Part shown: positions 25,965-38,409 of the stretch, one piece after another | How positions within the stretch are numbered: the stretch's first letter is position 1 | How the letters are laid out: every line of letters begins with the position of its first letter | NCBI RefSeq assembly: GCF_040802235.1 | Contig: NC_133170.1 | Location: 5,409,001 to 5,473,000, forward strand | Origin: Manis javanica | Taxonomy: Eukaryota > Chordata > Mammalia > Pholidota > Manidae | Direction of reading: 5' to 3' | Length of the DNA stretch: 64,000 nt | Notes under the pieces: model-generated | The model's database searches: none | Told to the model about the DNA's origin: nothing | Seen by the model: the letters and a program-made list of their open reading frames with translations, nothing else | Made by a program: the position numbers and the translations under genes

Positions 25965-27850
25965 CATGTTAAAAGTTGGGATATTCCTCACTGCTGCCTC
26001 CTCAGAATGATTTTTTCTCAAGGAGATGCCACATTTTCTCCTCTATAACTAGCCGTCAGTGGTTCAGTCCACCCGTTCGTCAGATACCCTCAGGCCGTGT
26101 GAGCCCGTGGTAGGCTTGGCCTGCATGCGATGTACTCCTTCTACCTTCTTCGGTGTATTAAAGCTCTCAAACACATAAGTTCTGCCAAATAATAAACTTA
26201 ACAAATCATGGGCATGTTCTAAATGTTCTAAAATCCAGTTTGATGTGAGGATAGCCGCACAGTTCTGTATGTTTACTAAAAATCAACGGGCAAATTTACA
26301 ATGGATGAGTTTAATGTATATAAATTATCCTTCAACAAAACTGTTTTTTAAAGATCCAGAAAAGAAGTCGTCTGCTGTGATCCATAGGAGCCAACAGTTT
26401 GGGAGAGATTATTCTAAAAGAATTACCTCGTTTTTCAAAACCTGCATTCAGTCTCAATGACATTAGATAATATAGAAACATCAATCACGCTTCACCTTGT
26501 CTGCGGTGACCACTTCCAACAAACTTCTGGCAAATAAATTTCTGAAACATAGAGCAACTCATCCAAGTTCTGTCTTCAACCCACTGCTCTTATGATTGGA
26601 TAATTATCACACGACTAAGTGATGAGTTAATCGCAAGTCTGCAAAAAGCAGCATTGACCAGGGGGGGAGGGGGGAGGGCTACATGCTGGCCTATGCTCAG
26701 GAGTAGAAGGAATTAGGGAACAGGTAAAATTAATAAGAAGCCTGACAAACATTTATTAAATTCAGAAATATGGTGAAAAGCAAATGTATTGAGATAAGCT
26801 AGTTGGATTATTGGTCCGTCCACAGTGTGCATCCCCAGTGAGTTTTCCCTGTACTGGTATATTCCCTCCATGGGCTTCCACAGTTCTTTGTAATTCTTTA
26901 CTATCTTTCATTTGTTTCCTAAGCATCTTAGGTGTGTCCTTTAATTTTTAGTTTTTTATTTAAAGCAATGAAATATAGAAAAATTAAGTAATTAAAAAAA
27001 CCTTAAAAAATAGGGGATTAACAAATTTCTCATATATTTCCCTATTTGTCCTAATAGACTTTCAGTCGATTTGTCCTGCATACTTGTTTGAAAATATTTT
27101 CATAAAATTCTTAATTTTATCACTTACTTGAATAAATGCATGGAATTACTAGAAAACATTGTTTGACTAAGTATATAGCCTGTACTGAGGGCAGTTGTCA
27201 TCATTCAAATACGTAAATTCCTCCATGATTATTAGAGTGTCACTGTCAACTAGATGTCACGTGAAAGTCAGACCCCACTACTTCAGATGTTTGTGCCCCA
27301 AAACAGCTTTAGTAGGGAATCTCGTGTCTGGAAGTGTTCCCCAGTAGCAATTAAATTTGAATGATCCGTAAAACCCAAAACTCCTGTAGTTATTTTATTC
27401 TCAGGGTTTGAGATTAACAAGACCACAGGGCGTTTCTGCAGATTAAGGACTAATAACAGTTTCTGGCCAAATGAGCTTCAAACCATTTACTTCTGCTACT
27501 TATTACACCCTAGGATGTGGTCCAGCAACTGTTTTCCATATATATATATACATTTTTACATTTTGTCTTCCCATTGGAAAGACTCTTCTTTTTTTTTCTG
27601 AGCCTAAATCTGCTTCACTGTTAGAATGATTCCCGCTGACGCCGCGTATCTGCTCCGCTTCCATTAGGTTGTCATTCATCAAACGCAACCCACGCATGTT
27701 ACTATATTTGGCAGGTCTTTGCAAACACAGTTCCCCAGCTCCTCAGAACTGCCTGCTGCGAATTCATGTCTGATCACCAACTCCCCTAATGTAACGCCAA
27801 GTGGATCATGTCACTTCTCTGCTTGAAATCCCCCAGTACTTCCCCATAGC
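25965..27850. other. Intergenic DNA with a G-rich tract
   Basis: No gene recognised. A G-run capable of quadruplex formation lies at 26661-26678 on the + strand, and an AT dinucleotide tract near 27537. The section at 26930-27160 is very AT-rich and may be an unrecognised decayed LINE. Confidence 0.5.
26661..26678 (+). repeat. G-rich tract, quadruplex-capable
   Basis: GGGGGGGAGGGGGGAGGG: runs of seven, six and three G separated by single A, enough for four three-G tracts with short loops. Confidence 0.8.
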
Positions 27851-27859
27851 TTCCAGGAT

Positions 27860-28170
27860 AACATCCAAAACCCTTTGGGTGGGCGTACACAGCTCTCAGT
27901 GACACGCCTGCTTCCTGCCTGCTGTCTCAGGCCCCCTGCTCACTCTCAGCCCCACACAGCCTTTGTTTTCCTTGCTTGGAACATCTGTAGTTCTCTTGGT
28001 CATCACGCTGCGAGCCTGCCATTTTCTCACATGAGGACCTTCTTCCTTCTAGCCCCCACCTCATCATCTAATTACCTTTTCTTACCAAAGCAGAGCCTTT
28101 TTCTGCTGTTCCTCTGCCCCTTCGTGATCACACATGTACGACATGGTGCTGTCATCATGGGGCTTAGTGG
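27860..28170 (+). repeat. L2 LINE 3'-end fragment
   Basis: ACACAGCCTTTGTTTTCCTT then GCTTGGAACATCTGTAGTTC is a diverged form of the L2 segment for CCTTTGCACTTGCTGTTCC, and upstream TCCAAAACCCTTTGGGTGGG and GACACGCCTGCTTCCTGCCT fit the preceding L2 part. Open frames here are repeat-derived. Confidence 0.6.
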
Positions 28171-28199
28171 GTGGTCTAAGGAAGCTTCTGCTTCTTGAG

Positions 28200-29150
28200 A
28201 GAAAGTGCCAAATACTATTTGTCTCTAAACACCAGAACATGGCAGTGTTTGTTCATATTGAGTATTCAGTGGGTGTGTCTCGAATAAATGGAGGCAGGAA
28301 AAAGGGATACTTGTGCTTAGCATAATTAATCAAACATGGTTTATCAGCCATTTTATAGGATAAAAATCTTGACAGTCACTCTCAAGTCTTAGAAAATGAT
28401 TCTAGCGACATCAGCTAAATCTGCATTTTTCCATATGCCTTGTAACTATAGCCATTCTCTCAATAAAAAAATAGATCAGATTGCCCTCTTCTCTCCTCTC
28501 CCCCTTTCTCATCTGGCTGTAGAAATCTTCTATCTTAGGTTTAAACCCAACATTCAAATCATAGAATTCTTGAATGAACTGAAAGTTAAGTAGTCGTGGG
28601 TCAGACCAATACTTCATTATTTTTTGAAATACTAAGAATATTCTGAAGCATAAGTATATACAAAGTCAAGTCAGTTTAATTTGTTATTCAATGCCTGATT
28701 GATATGAATTTTTCAAAAGGATTCCCCAGAGACATCTTTAGCTTGAAATACATCGTAAAACAGGAAGCTATTCATAAAAACACGCTCACCAAAATTTGCC
28801 TCGTTCTCTTTGATCTTTAATTGCCTTAGTCACCCCCACTTCTTCACACCCTTCATACGCCAGGCTGATTTGTCAGAGGTGCAGATGATTTATTTGCCGT
28901 GCCCTGGCTCTGTTCTGAACTGCCATCTGGCCAGGAGTGGTGGCCCTGTCCGACAGGCAAGGGCCTATTCTGAAGGTGCTCCGTTCACGTGTGTTCTTCC
29001 CTCTGGAGGAGGTCTAGCTGTGACTTCGGGGTTAGAATAGCATCAGTTATCGCCACTGCCAAAATCAAGGAAGTAATTCCTCGCTAAGCTCTGTAAACAG
29101 TAACACACACATTCAATCCAGAAACCCAGAATCACTTTTAAACTTTCTTT
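28200..29150. other. Intergenic DNA, nothing recognised
   Basis: No gene or named repeat seen. It lies between two L2 fragments. Confidence 0.5.
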
Positions 29151-29159
29151 CTCTTCACC

Positions 29160-29715
29160 ACATTTTGCCCCTCAATCCGTCCTGTCTAATCTGTGTCATA
29201 AATACCTTCTATACCCACCAAGTCTCTCATTTTCCACTGTGCACTCTCTCTGACCTCTCTGTCACTCCCCATCACTGCAAGCCTCTCCCCAGGCGACAGC
29301 CCGAGATCTCCACCGATCTGCCCTCCCTCCTTACCGCTGTCCGGGCTTCCGTGCTGCCCTTGGGGAAAAGTCTGCATTTGTTGTCATGGCTGATGGGTTC
29401 CGGTCGATGTGTCCTCCCCAGCCTCCCTTTCTTCCCTAATTCCTTTTCAAACACATGTATGCACACCTTCCTCCAACCCCAGCCCTCAACCTTTCAGTTC
29501 CTGGAATGTGATACACGTTTGCATCATCTCCCTTTGCCTGGCTACTCTTTTCCAGATATTTGCACCTGGGAAACCTCCCTGGCCCCCCCACACCCTGTTC
29601 GGTGCTTCTGAAATCCGCTGTTACATTGTACCATAGCATCCTCTTTCTGTTTTTAACCGCTGAGTTACAGAGCCCAGTCAGGGCCTGATACTGGCTAGGT
29701 ACTCAATAAGCCACT
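29160..29715 (+). repeat. L2 LINE 3'-end fragment
   Basis: CCCTTTGCCTGGCTACTCTT, TTTGCACCTGGGAAACCTCC and the terminal CAGGGCCTGATACTGGCTAG followed by GTACTCAATAAGCC are in L2 order. The 148-codon open frame at 29165-29611 lies inside and is a repeat artefact. Confidence 0.65.
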
Positions 29716-29719
29716 ATGG

Positions 29720-30680
29720 AATTAAAGAAAGAATGATTCTCTTCAAGGTTCAGAATCCATACAGGTTAGAGGGCTTCTCATAATGAGGCATACTTTCTAC
29801 AGCGCTATTAAATTGATTGAGTTAAACAGAACAGTTAAGTTGGTCTCTTCTATGGCCACATAACACTTTTTCATCTACACACCCAGGGAGTTTAGTCATA
29901 AATTACTATGGGGGAAGCGATCAGCAGGCACCCCCATTAGCATTTGGCAGCCATCTCCCATGAAGAGTTCCACTTCAACAATTCTTGGTGTAAAATTCAA
30001 TTTGCTGTTGAGATTTTTCATATGTATCTTACAGGCTCTGCTTTGGAAGCATCCCAAGTATGATCTATTGAAAATATGTCCTGATCATAGAAATCAACAA
30101 CGTGTGAAGTTCTGGGATGACTTCAGAAGGTCCCGCAGTATCTCCACATGCCAATGTTAAATTAGAAAAAAAAAGAAAAAGAATTGACCTTTTCAACTTA
30201 AGGAAAGGAAAGTGATGTAACAAAGGTGAACAAAAAACCCCTGGAAGGCACTAGTAGAGGATGATTTCTGCCGCTCTCCCCAGTACCTGCTCCCCAGGAC
30301 TCTGTGTCATGCATTCTAGTTATTCAGCGAAGTCATACTGAATTGAAGGCCATAGTATATTCAAAAGTGAATTTTTCCCCCCCAGGAACCATTGTAATAA
30401 AGTAATTCTTGCTTCTGGTTTTTTATTACATGTATTTTCCCAGACAATTCTGCTTAATACTCCTAAAAATATCTGATTGAAATTTTACTCCTTTAGTCTT
30501 TGCCTGTTTGGGACTGCAGAATCCATTCCAGAAAGACAGATAAATAATCTAAAATCATAACTATGGAGATATTAAAGTAAAAAGCATCATGTACATTGTT
30601 TGCTCTATTACCTATTACTTTCCTGGATCATTACCTGTTTAACCCTATCGGGTAGGCTGTTTCCTTCCCTTCTATACCTC
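29720..30680. other. Intergenic DNA, nothing recognised
   Basis: Short open frames only. No named repeat recognised. Confidence 0.5.
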
Positions 30681-30689
30681 TTATCTCCA

Positions 30690-30860
30690 AAGATGGCATT
30701 CATTCACTTAATAAGTATGTAATGACACCTTACTATTTGCATGAAACTGTACAACGTAATGGGTAACCCACCAGTGAACAGAACATATAAAATGCTTCTG
30801 TTCTCATGGAATTTATTTCTCAGTGGGAATAACGGAGAACAATAATTAAGTTTATAAAAC
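30690..30860 (+). repeat. Ancient mammalian repeat fragment, family not assigned
   Basis: GTAACCCACCAGTGAACAGA then TTCTGTTCTCATGGAATTTA resembles the widespread repeat text with AGTGAACAAAACAGACAAGG and CTCATGGAGCTTACATTC. I recognise the words but not the family name. Confidence 0.45.
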
Positions 30861-31984
30861 TAGTTCCCTACTTGATCCATTTCATACTATCAGGTGCACA
30901 CAGTCATTAATGTTTGTACAATTAGATTGTCAAAAATAAAGGAATAAACTAGATAACTAGTTGCCTGAGAGGGTAAATTTTAATTGACTTATACAAACAT
31001 TCCCTTAACATCCTTTATTTGGAAACTGTAGATTTTTAAGATTAAAAGAGTTTGCCTTTTGTTTGCAGGGTTACAAAGCATTGTATCAGTTTTAGCATTG
31101 TAACAAAAATTCTATATATGTTATTTTTCCTTAAAGCAAATAAGTCCATCAAATGTTTATAGCTCAAGCATTTTCCTGAGGAGGAGGAGATTTATATGTG
31201 CAAATAGAATCTGTCCTTTTCAAACCAGTACGAGCGTCACATAAAATCTACGACGGATGACTCAGAGCCAAGACGTTTTCCCTCCTGCACGCAGGCCACT
31301 ATCTGTGCCAATGCAAGACTTAGGTAATTGCTATAAAAGCACTCTTATCTTACTCAGCCTCTTGGGCGAATAAAAATAGGACACATTTAACTCAGGTGAG
31401 TGAGAAAAATCTTTCAACTTTGAGGTTTTAGTGTTTTTATGTGTGGGAGGGCACAGAGTAGGGACACAGACTCTCAAAAAAATATTTTATTGATAAGGAA
31501 ATGCTATTTTCCATCATCATTGAAATAGAAGACAGTGTCTGTCTTTCCCTCACAATCATCTATGAGAATGACTGAAAATTTCAGCAGCCACCAGGCGTAC
31601 CCATATGGATAATTACAATCACCAAATTCCTCATGCTATGGATGGTTGCAGTAATCATCTGTATTATAATGGATTTAGCATTGCACCCCCCCTCTGGGAT
31701 GTCCTTGTGGCATCTGAAAATAGGCAGCCTGGGAAGGGGCTGGTACACTGAAAGATATATGAAGCTTTCCCATTAGAATGTTCTCATCATGGATGTATTT
31801 TCTCAATATGTATTTCTTGAGTGTCCATGTAAGGAAACACAAGTATCAGTACAGGAAAGCCTCTTGGCTTCCTTAAAATAATCAAGCCCAGATCCTCCGT
31901 GAAGTAAAGGATGTTCATATTTCTGTTTCCCTTGGGAATTTCTCCCTCACTCTGCTGTCACTACTGCACTGACCTTATGATTTT

Positions 31985-32650
31985 CCTGACAGACTAAATG
32001 TCAGACACTATAATACACTAGAGAATACCAAGATAAATAATAAATGGTCCCTGCCTTCAAGGAGCTTATTTTATAGAGGGAGACAGAAAGAAGAGGGCTG
32101 GTAATTTTACAAAAGTATATCACAGGAGGATTAATAGAGCACAAAATATCTTTTGATTTAGGTGGGTCAATATGGCTTCATAAGACGGACACTAAAACTA
32201 CTTTGTAAAAATGGGTAGGAAGGAGGTAAGGACATGAGGAGCGTTGCAGATGGGAAATGACGCAGCCATTCCTGACCAGAAGGCTGAGTATATGCAAAGG
32301 CACAGAGGCAGGAGAACACCCCGTTCCAGGAAGTGCAAGTCCCTAAGTATGGACCGACTAAATATACGGAAGGAAACAAGAGTAAGACTGACTGAGAGCA
32401 GAGAAAGTATATGAAAGACTTTACGTCTTAGATAGAGGAATTTGGATTTTGTCTTAGCTTTATAGGAGGACTACTAAGGATTTTAAGCAGGAGAGTAAAA
32501 GGGTCAGATTTATATTTTAAGTATTTTTTTCTGGTAGCTATGAAGAGCATGGACTCAACTGGGATGAGCCCAGAGGCAGGGAAATTTGGGTTGGAAGGTC
32601 TCTGCAACCATTCAGATGAGAAACAATGAGCTCCTGAAGGCATAAGGGGA
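31985..32650 (+). repeat. Ancient mammalian repeat, family not assigned
   Basis: Begins with GGTCCCTGCCTTCAAGGAGC and TTATTTTATAGAGGGAGACA, then has GAATTTGGATTTTGTCTTAG and GATTTTAAGCAGGAGAGTAA, AAGGGTCAGATTTATATTTT. These words recur in this order in many mammalian genomes and again in shorter form near 33340. Minus-strand open frames up to 120 codons here are not genes. Confidence 0.5.
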
Positions 32651-33339
32651 CTTGCGGATTGTTGAATGGCAGAGGACAAAACAATTTTGTAAGCAATCCA
32701 GAAGGCATTTGTGATTTGACTGGGTTTTGGAGGTGAATGAGAGGGAGGGGCATCAAATGCTTTCCTGGTTCAGGTGGGGAACTGGGCATGTTGATGCTTG
32801 GGATTGGAACAGAGAACAAAGGAAGTGAAGCCAGTATTTCATTATCAAGTTTGAAACGCCTGTGGTACGCCCACGTGCAGATGTTCAGTACACCCTTCAC
32901 ATTACACGTCTGAAACTGAGGAGGAGGTTCTAGGCCAGAAATGACCCTACCACTATTTAACAGCTTTCAGCAACTCCTACACTGTTGAAAAATGTTGTAA
33001 AATGTACAGTTTAACCAAACACATGTGGTATCATGTTAGAATTACTGTACAATATCTCTAGACCTACTAAATCTAAGTACAGTGAATTAAATTAAATGAA
33101 AAAGAAACATAATTTTTATAACTGATGAAACTGAAATGTGAATATCTTTAAAACTTTACACAGGACCACACTTTAATACCATTAGATCAAATTATGGAAG
33201 AGTCTGTACTTTGAGACAAGACAGAACAAGTGGGAAAACTACAGCTTTTCCTTCCTTATAATTTTATCAGATATGCGGCGCAATGGGCCATTGTTGTCCA
33301 GCGACCAGTTAGCGCTCTAGGACCGCAAATGGCCTGGAT

Positions 33340-33530
33340 GTGGTGCCAGAGAGTTTACATTTTAAGCAGATGCCTTTGAAAGGTTTTTACAAGGGAAATA
33401 ACATGACCAGGCTTAATAAAATTAAATAATAAAGTTAATGCTACCAGCAGTGGGAATGATAAAGAAAGATCGGGGTCAGGGAAGTTGGAAATTCATTTCA
33501 ACAATCCAGATAAAAGTTTGAATCAGACAC
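33340..33530 (+). repeat. Ancient mammalian repeat, second copy
   Basis: CATTTTAAGCAGATGCCTTT, AAATAACATGACCAGGCTTA and TCAACAATCCAGATAAAAGT parallel the copy at about 32460-32650, in the same orientation. Confidence 0.4.
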
Positions 33531-33589
33531 CCACAATAGGCAAACAGGCAAAAATTCCAGGAATTGCTACTAATAATAGCATTAGTGGT

Positions 33590-33850
33590 ATAAAAAGCAA
33601 TTAGTTATTGAGGATTTTTTAAATGTCCCAGGCACTTTCCAAACCTTTACATGTGTTATTTAACTTAATTCTCCTTGCCACCCTATGAAATAAGTATTAG
33701 TATTTTTTCCCATTTTATATGTGAGAAAACCAGGGTACCAGGGGACTAAGTAACACATCCAAGATGATGCAGCTAGTGTTAGGACTCAGAATTAAACACT
33801 GTGATTCTAGAATCCTTGCTCTTGACTGTTACTGCCTCAGAGGGACCCCT
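33590..33850 (-). repeat. MIR SINE, fairly complete
   Basis: The clearest MIR in the window, reverse orientation: TTACATGTGTTATTTAACTT, CCCATTTTATATGTGAGAAA, AACACATCCAAGATGATGCA and a tRNA-related end near TTGACTGTTACTGCCTC. Confidence 0.75.
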
Positions 33851-34029
33851 TGCCAAGAAGGACGGACAGCTGTGGACCTTCATGCACAGGGCATGGGCAA
33901 GTTAGGAGTCATCAACTGCAAGTTAAAATTTCATCCAAACCATTCATCTAGATTGTCAGAATGACCAGGAGAAGGAGAAGCAAAATAGTTATCTGTCTGC
34001 ACCTTTACAAATGACTGGCTTTCTAGCAC

Positions 34030-34200
34030 CTATTGTATCCAATGTGAGTGACACTTGACTAGGAGTTAGGAAACACAGTAACTGCATCTCTGTCCTCCCC
34101 GAGCCACTGACCAGACTATAGCTGAGTCTTGGGCTTGTAATATACCAGATGACATTATTTTCTATGTCTTTTCCAGGTCTAACATTTTGTGATTCTGAAT
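34030..34200 (+). repeat. Possible MIR-type SINE fragment
   Basis: ACTAGGAGTTAGGAAACACA at the start and CCAGGTCTAACATTTTGTGA then TTCTGA at the end resemble the ends of a MIR subfamily. The core is decayed. Confidence 0.4.
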
Positions 34201-34649
34201 GTCAGCCATGAGGGTGCTGCAAAGCAGCTATTGGTTTGTCTAAGGGGGTCAGAAACCCTTGAGCAAGACCGTCCTCTGTAGCCCAGGCAAAGCCTCGGCA
34301 GTGGTAACATGCTTGGCAGACGCTAGCTTGCACTGAACACTCAGGGAATTCATCTGCTCTCACCAAGAATGGATTGCCTTACCCTGTGCTCACCTCCAGC
34401 TCAGGCTATAGATGAGTTTGCCAGGGCTGCAGCTATTAGTGAAGAAGTGAAATTTGAAAAGTCAGGGTCAGTCTCTGCAAAAGCATGCTTCATTGATGCA
34501 ACTTATAAGTAGTTTTAAGGCCAAGGGAAAGGTCCACCAGGCATGAGGATCTAAATAAATCTAAATAAAATATCTGGACATTAAGCATTAGGCCATAGCA
34601 GAAGAAACCAATGTGTTTATTTGCCCTTGGGAGTTTTTCAGTTCCTTTT

Positions 34650-35640
34650 TTTTTTTAAATTTCAGTAAGACTGTATAGTCCAGATAGGTTAAAAGTGAAC
34701 AGTATCTCCGCCTCGTATCTCCAATTCCTCAAGTGTCCCTCCTTGGGGGAAACCACTATTTGCAGTTTCTTTCTTATTATTTCATAAAAGCTATTCCTTC
34801 ACAAGCATCTATGAGATTCTTTCCCTCCACATACACATTTGATTATATTATACTTGGTTTTTTCTGAAACTTGCCTTCATTAATGAATATATTGGATATC
34901 TTATCTACATAGAAATAAATATTATTTATTTGTTTACAGCTTCTGCTGAACCATAATTTATTCTCCTTACCCTGTTTTCTTGGTTGTTTGACTATATGAC
35001 AATGTAATAATCTCTTATTAATCAGGATTTAGATTTATTTCAGATTTTGATTATTACAAATACTTCAATGAAGTTAATTTGCACGCCAGGTTTGTGTATA
35101 TAGGATAAATTCCTAGGTGTGAAATTGTGGAGCCATTGTTAATTTGAAGAGTTCTTTATATATGGAGAAAAGTTGTGCTTTGACTATATATTGCAAACAA
35201 GTTTTCTGGTTTAAAAAATAGTTTATGGTATTTGCCCATAAAACTGTGTATGCTATAAAAATGGTTATTCCCTTACTTTAGAGCTTCAGTTTCTTTCACG
35301 TAGATGGGACTCTATCCACCCAGAGATTATTTTCTTTGCTTTGTCTAGTATTTTTCTAATATTTAAACATTTGATCCATGTAAACTTTATTTTGATATAA
35401 TAAATGACAAGGGGGAATCATGCTTATTTACTAGCTATTTGTCCCAACAGCATTTATTAATACTTCCTTATTTCCCATTTACAGTTACCTGCTAAATTCC
35501 ATAACAGTATATTTATTTCTGTTTCTTTTGTATCTAATGTCTCTGTGTTTCCTTACATCAGTACCAATCTCCTTTAACTGAAGTGGCATTTTAATATGCT
35601 CAGACATCTTCTATGATTATGTTCTCTCCTTCTTCCAATT
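34650..35640 (-). mobile_element. Old L1 (or HAL1) 3' region, reverse orientation
   Basis: After a T-run at 34647-34656 (tail in reverse), the + strand carries reverse-complement L1 3'-UTR text: TTGAAGAGTTCTTTATATAT, then GACTATATATTGCAAACAAG, AAACATTTGATCCATGTAAA and GTCCCAACAGCATTTATTAA, in the usual order. Strongly diverged with no open frame left. Confidence 0.7.
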
Positions 35641-35649
35641 TCTCTTTCT

Positions 35650-38000
35650 CTTTTTACTTTCCCCTCCCTAAAAAAAATCAGGTTAAAGATAGTAGAGTTT
35701 GATACTCAGTTGATACTGAGCCAATAGATGAAAATAAAAATTATTTCTAAAGCTTGAGACTCCCAGATGGCCAGTTAGATCTACAAGCAAATCCAAATGT
35801 TATGTCTGTATTTGCCTGTTTTGGTAATATTTATCGTATGTCATTTGTGAACTGAAGGATTATGTTAAAACTTCGGTCTCCTACACTTTTGGAAGATTTC
35901 TGTCAGCAAAACAAAGAATTGCAACTTCTTTGGCCAGACCTTATGCTGATAGAAACCTCAAATGTGTGTACAGTGTGAACACATATCTGTATACATGTAT
36001 AGAAATAGTACATATATGTAAAAGTTCAAATAGTGTATAGCTTTGCTTCTTAATAATTCTTGATATTCAGCACTTATAACTATGATTAATTTGCCAGAGC
36101 TTGTTATTTAAATTATATGTAGTATTTACCATATCTAGCAGACTTGAGAAATTTCTGCATTTGAAAAGAGATTTTCTTTATTTGGTAGGTCCTATAAGAT
36201 GATGTTCTGCTTTCTGTTTGCTTTGGTAACTGTATCTCTGGTGGTGATAGGGAAGCAGCAAATCTGAGCATCTTGATGTTTTTAAAATGCCATCAATAAT
36301 TATGTTTTGATTACTAATTCAGCTCCTAGCAGTAGGAATTTTCTTTATGCTACAAAATTCAGGCACATATGCACAGAGAACTACTAAGCTGCCAATACCA
36401 AAGGGTTAAACCTTTTATTAGCACAGTAAATGAATCTAAACCTAGCATAGACTCTGCTGCACTTCTGCAATTACCTGGTACACTTTGGAAATAAGTAAGT
36501 GGGAATGCAATCAACATAATTATATGGCCAAGCTCTGGGAGGGGCAATTTCAGAGTTAATGTAGAGCATATTCGGAAAAGAATAAATATAAAATGACCCA
36601 AATCTACAAGAAAGATAATTGTGTGAACAAGTCACTTGAAATAAGCAGTTAACTGAATTTCAGATACTTCTGGAAAATAGTAGATATTGTCATCGTGTCA
36701 TTCTGAGCTTAAATCAGAGACGATCTAATATGGATTCTTCTGAGTGCCAACAGGGAAGCCACTGAGAACATCTACAGCGCTGCTCCACCAGCTTGGGCAT
36801 CCTCCCTATCAGCTCTGCAGGCACTCGACCACTTAACTGAAAAAGAATTTGGAGCTGCCCCTTGAAAAGGTATGCAGAGTGGTGGTCTACATAAAAGTGA
36901 GGTAATGTTTAAGGAGAATGGGGAATACCAACTGGAAGCAATAAGGGATTTTTAAAAACCTGGACAAGAAGTGAATTCGATGAAAAGAGGTGGGGACTCA
37001 CACTCTACAGTTAGAACTTTTTATATTGGATGGTTTTTGTTTTTTTTGAAGCGTTTTCTATGCCATTCCATTTTCCCGGATGTGGGGGGATGGTAGATGG
37101 TGGGTGTAGTAGCATCGTGGGAATTTAGGTTGGGTACAGAGGTTAATGTTTGGCCGTGAAAGCACGGGAAGTTGAGGCAGATGCAGGGAGAAACCAGACA
37201 GAAGTCCAGCTGAGCGTTCACGGCAGGTCCTAAAAAGAGGGACCTGTGTATAAACCATCAGAGGAAAGTGGAAATCTGAATGAGATCAAAGATGGCAGTG
37301 AAGCGTTAGTGATGGAGTACGTATAATTTCCCTAAATCCTTGGGTGGCTGACATGACTTTTTATTAGGAAAAATTAATGACACGGACACTTCCCTGTGCT
37401 GATTGAAATGTCTAATTTCTACTCGGCCATTCTGCCATGTACTATCCCAAATTCTATCCATCCTTTATCGGCTGGGTTTTGTTACACCTCCGCAGCAGTC
37501 TTTTGTACTGACAGAAGCCCGTTATTCTCACATTAGAGTCTGTGATGCGTTTTTTTAAGTTTGTTTTGTCTTTAATTCCAATGCCCATATCTGGCCCCAG
37601 ACAAATTATAGCAGGCTATCAAGAGGTGGGATCTAGGTTAGTTTGGAGTAGGGCTATGTTTTAGAATTTTCCCAAGTGCAGCCAGGGATAAAATTAGATC
37701 TCTTTGATCTCATACTGCTTCAAACTCCTAAAACTACAAATACATACTGTAGAATCTGATCAAAAAGTACATTTTCTTGAATAATTATGTAGTTCCTCTT
37801 ATGCTACTAATCAATTTAAAGTTCATTTCTTCTGAGTCAGTGTTGGGCTCTTTTTTTTAGTAATATAGAATGGGGTTGGGTGTGATCAATACTAATTAAT
37901 ACAAGGAAGAGCTATTAGCCTGTGTTTGAAGATCTTGATCAAGCAATCTTTTCAAAAGAAAGAGTATACTTTAAAATCATATACCCTCAGGGTAAATGGT
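35650..38000. other. Intergenic DNA, nothing recognised
   Basis: AT-rich sequence without a recognised gene, RNA or repeat. Short open frames near 36359 and 37021-37258 lack any supporting feature. Confidence 0.5.
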
Positions 38001-38009
38001 GTTAGAACA

Positions 38010-38400
38010 TGTGGCAGAGATGGCTGGTTGAATCTTAATATCCATTTCTCTCCATTGGCTAGGATAATACAATCCCTCATTTTTAGCTGAAAATTGGGCT
38101 CTGCCTTGAAGTAAAGATTGCATTTCCCAGCTTTTCGTGCAGCTTTGTATAATCATGTGACCAAAGTCTGGCGAAAGGTGCTTAGGCAGAATCTTGTGAG
38201 AGATGTTTTAAGAGACTGCAACATATTTTCTTTGCCTTATCTTTTGGAATCATCCTATATTTTGCTACCTAGAATACAGACATGTGAGATTAGAGATATG
38301 CATGGACATGCAACTTGATAATAAGATGGCCGTATTAGCCTTAGGTCACCTTCCGGGTGTTTTATGTAGGAGAGAAATAGACTCCTGCCTTATTTAATTC
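38010..38400 (+). repeat. Ancient mammalian repeat, LTR-like, family not assigned
   Basis: Contains GATTGCATTTCCCAGCTTTT, AATCATGTGACCAAAGTCTG and GTGCTTAGGCAGAATCTTGT, words also found in diverged form at 52190-52300. The same family occurs widely in mammals, ending in text like TATCTTGTTTAAGCCACTG; that end is lost here. Confidence 0.45.
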
Positions 38401-38409
38401 TCTGTTAGT

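Noticed and set aside
29165-29611. 148-codon frame as a gene
   Set aside because: It lies inside an L2 fragment; protein shows no domain.
32428-32900. Minus-strand frames of 83 and 120 codons
   Set aside because: They fall largely in an ancient interspersed repeat and have no recognisable domain.
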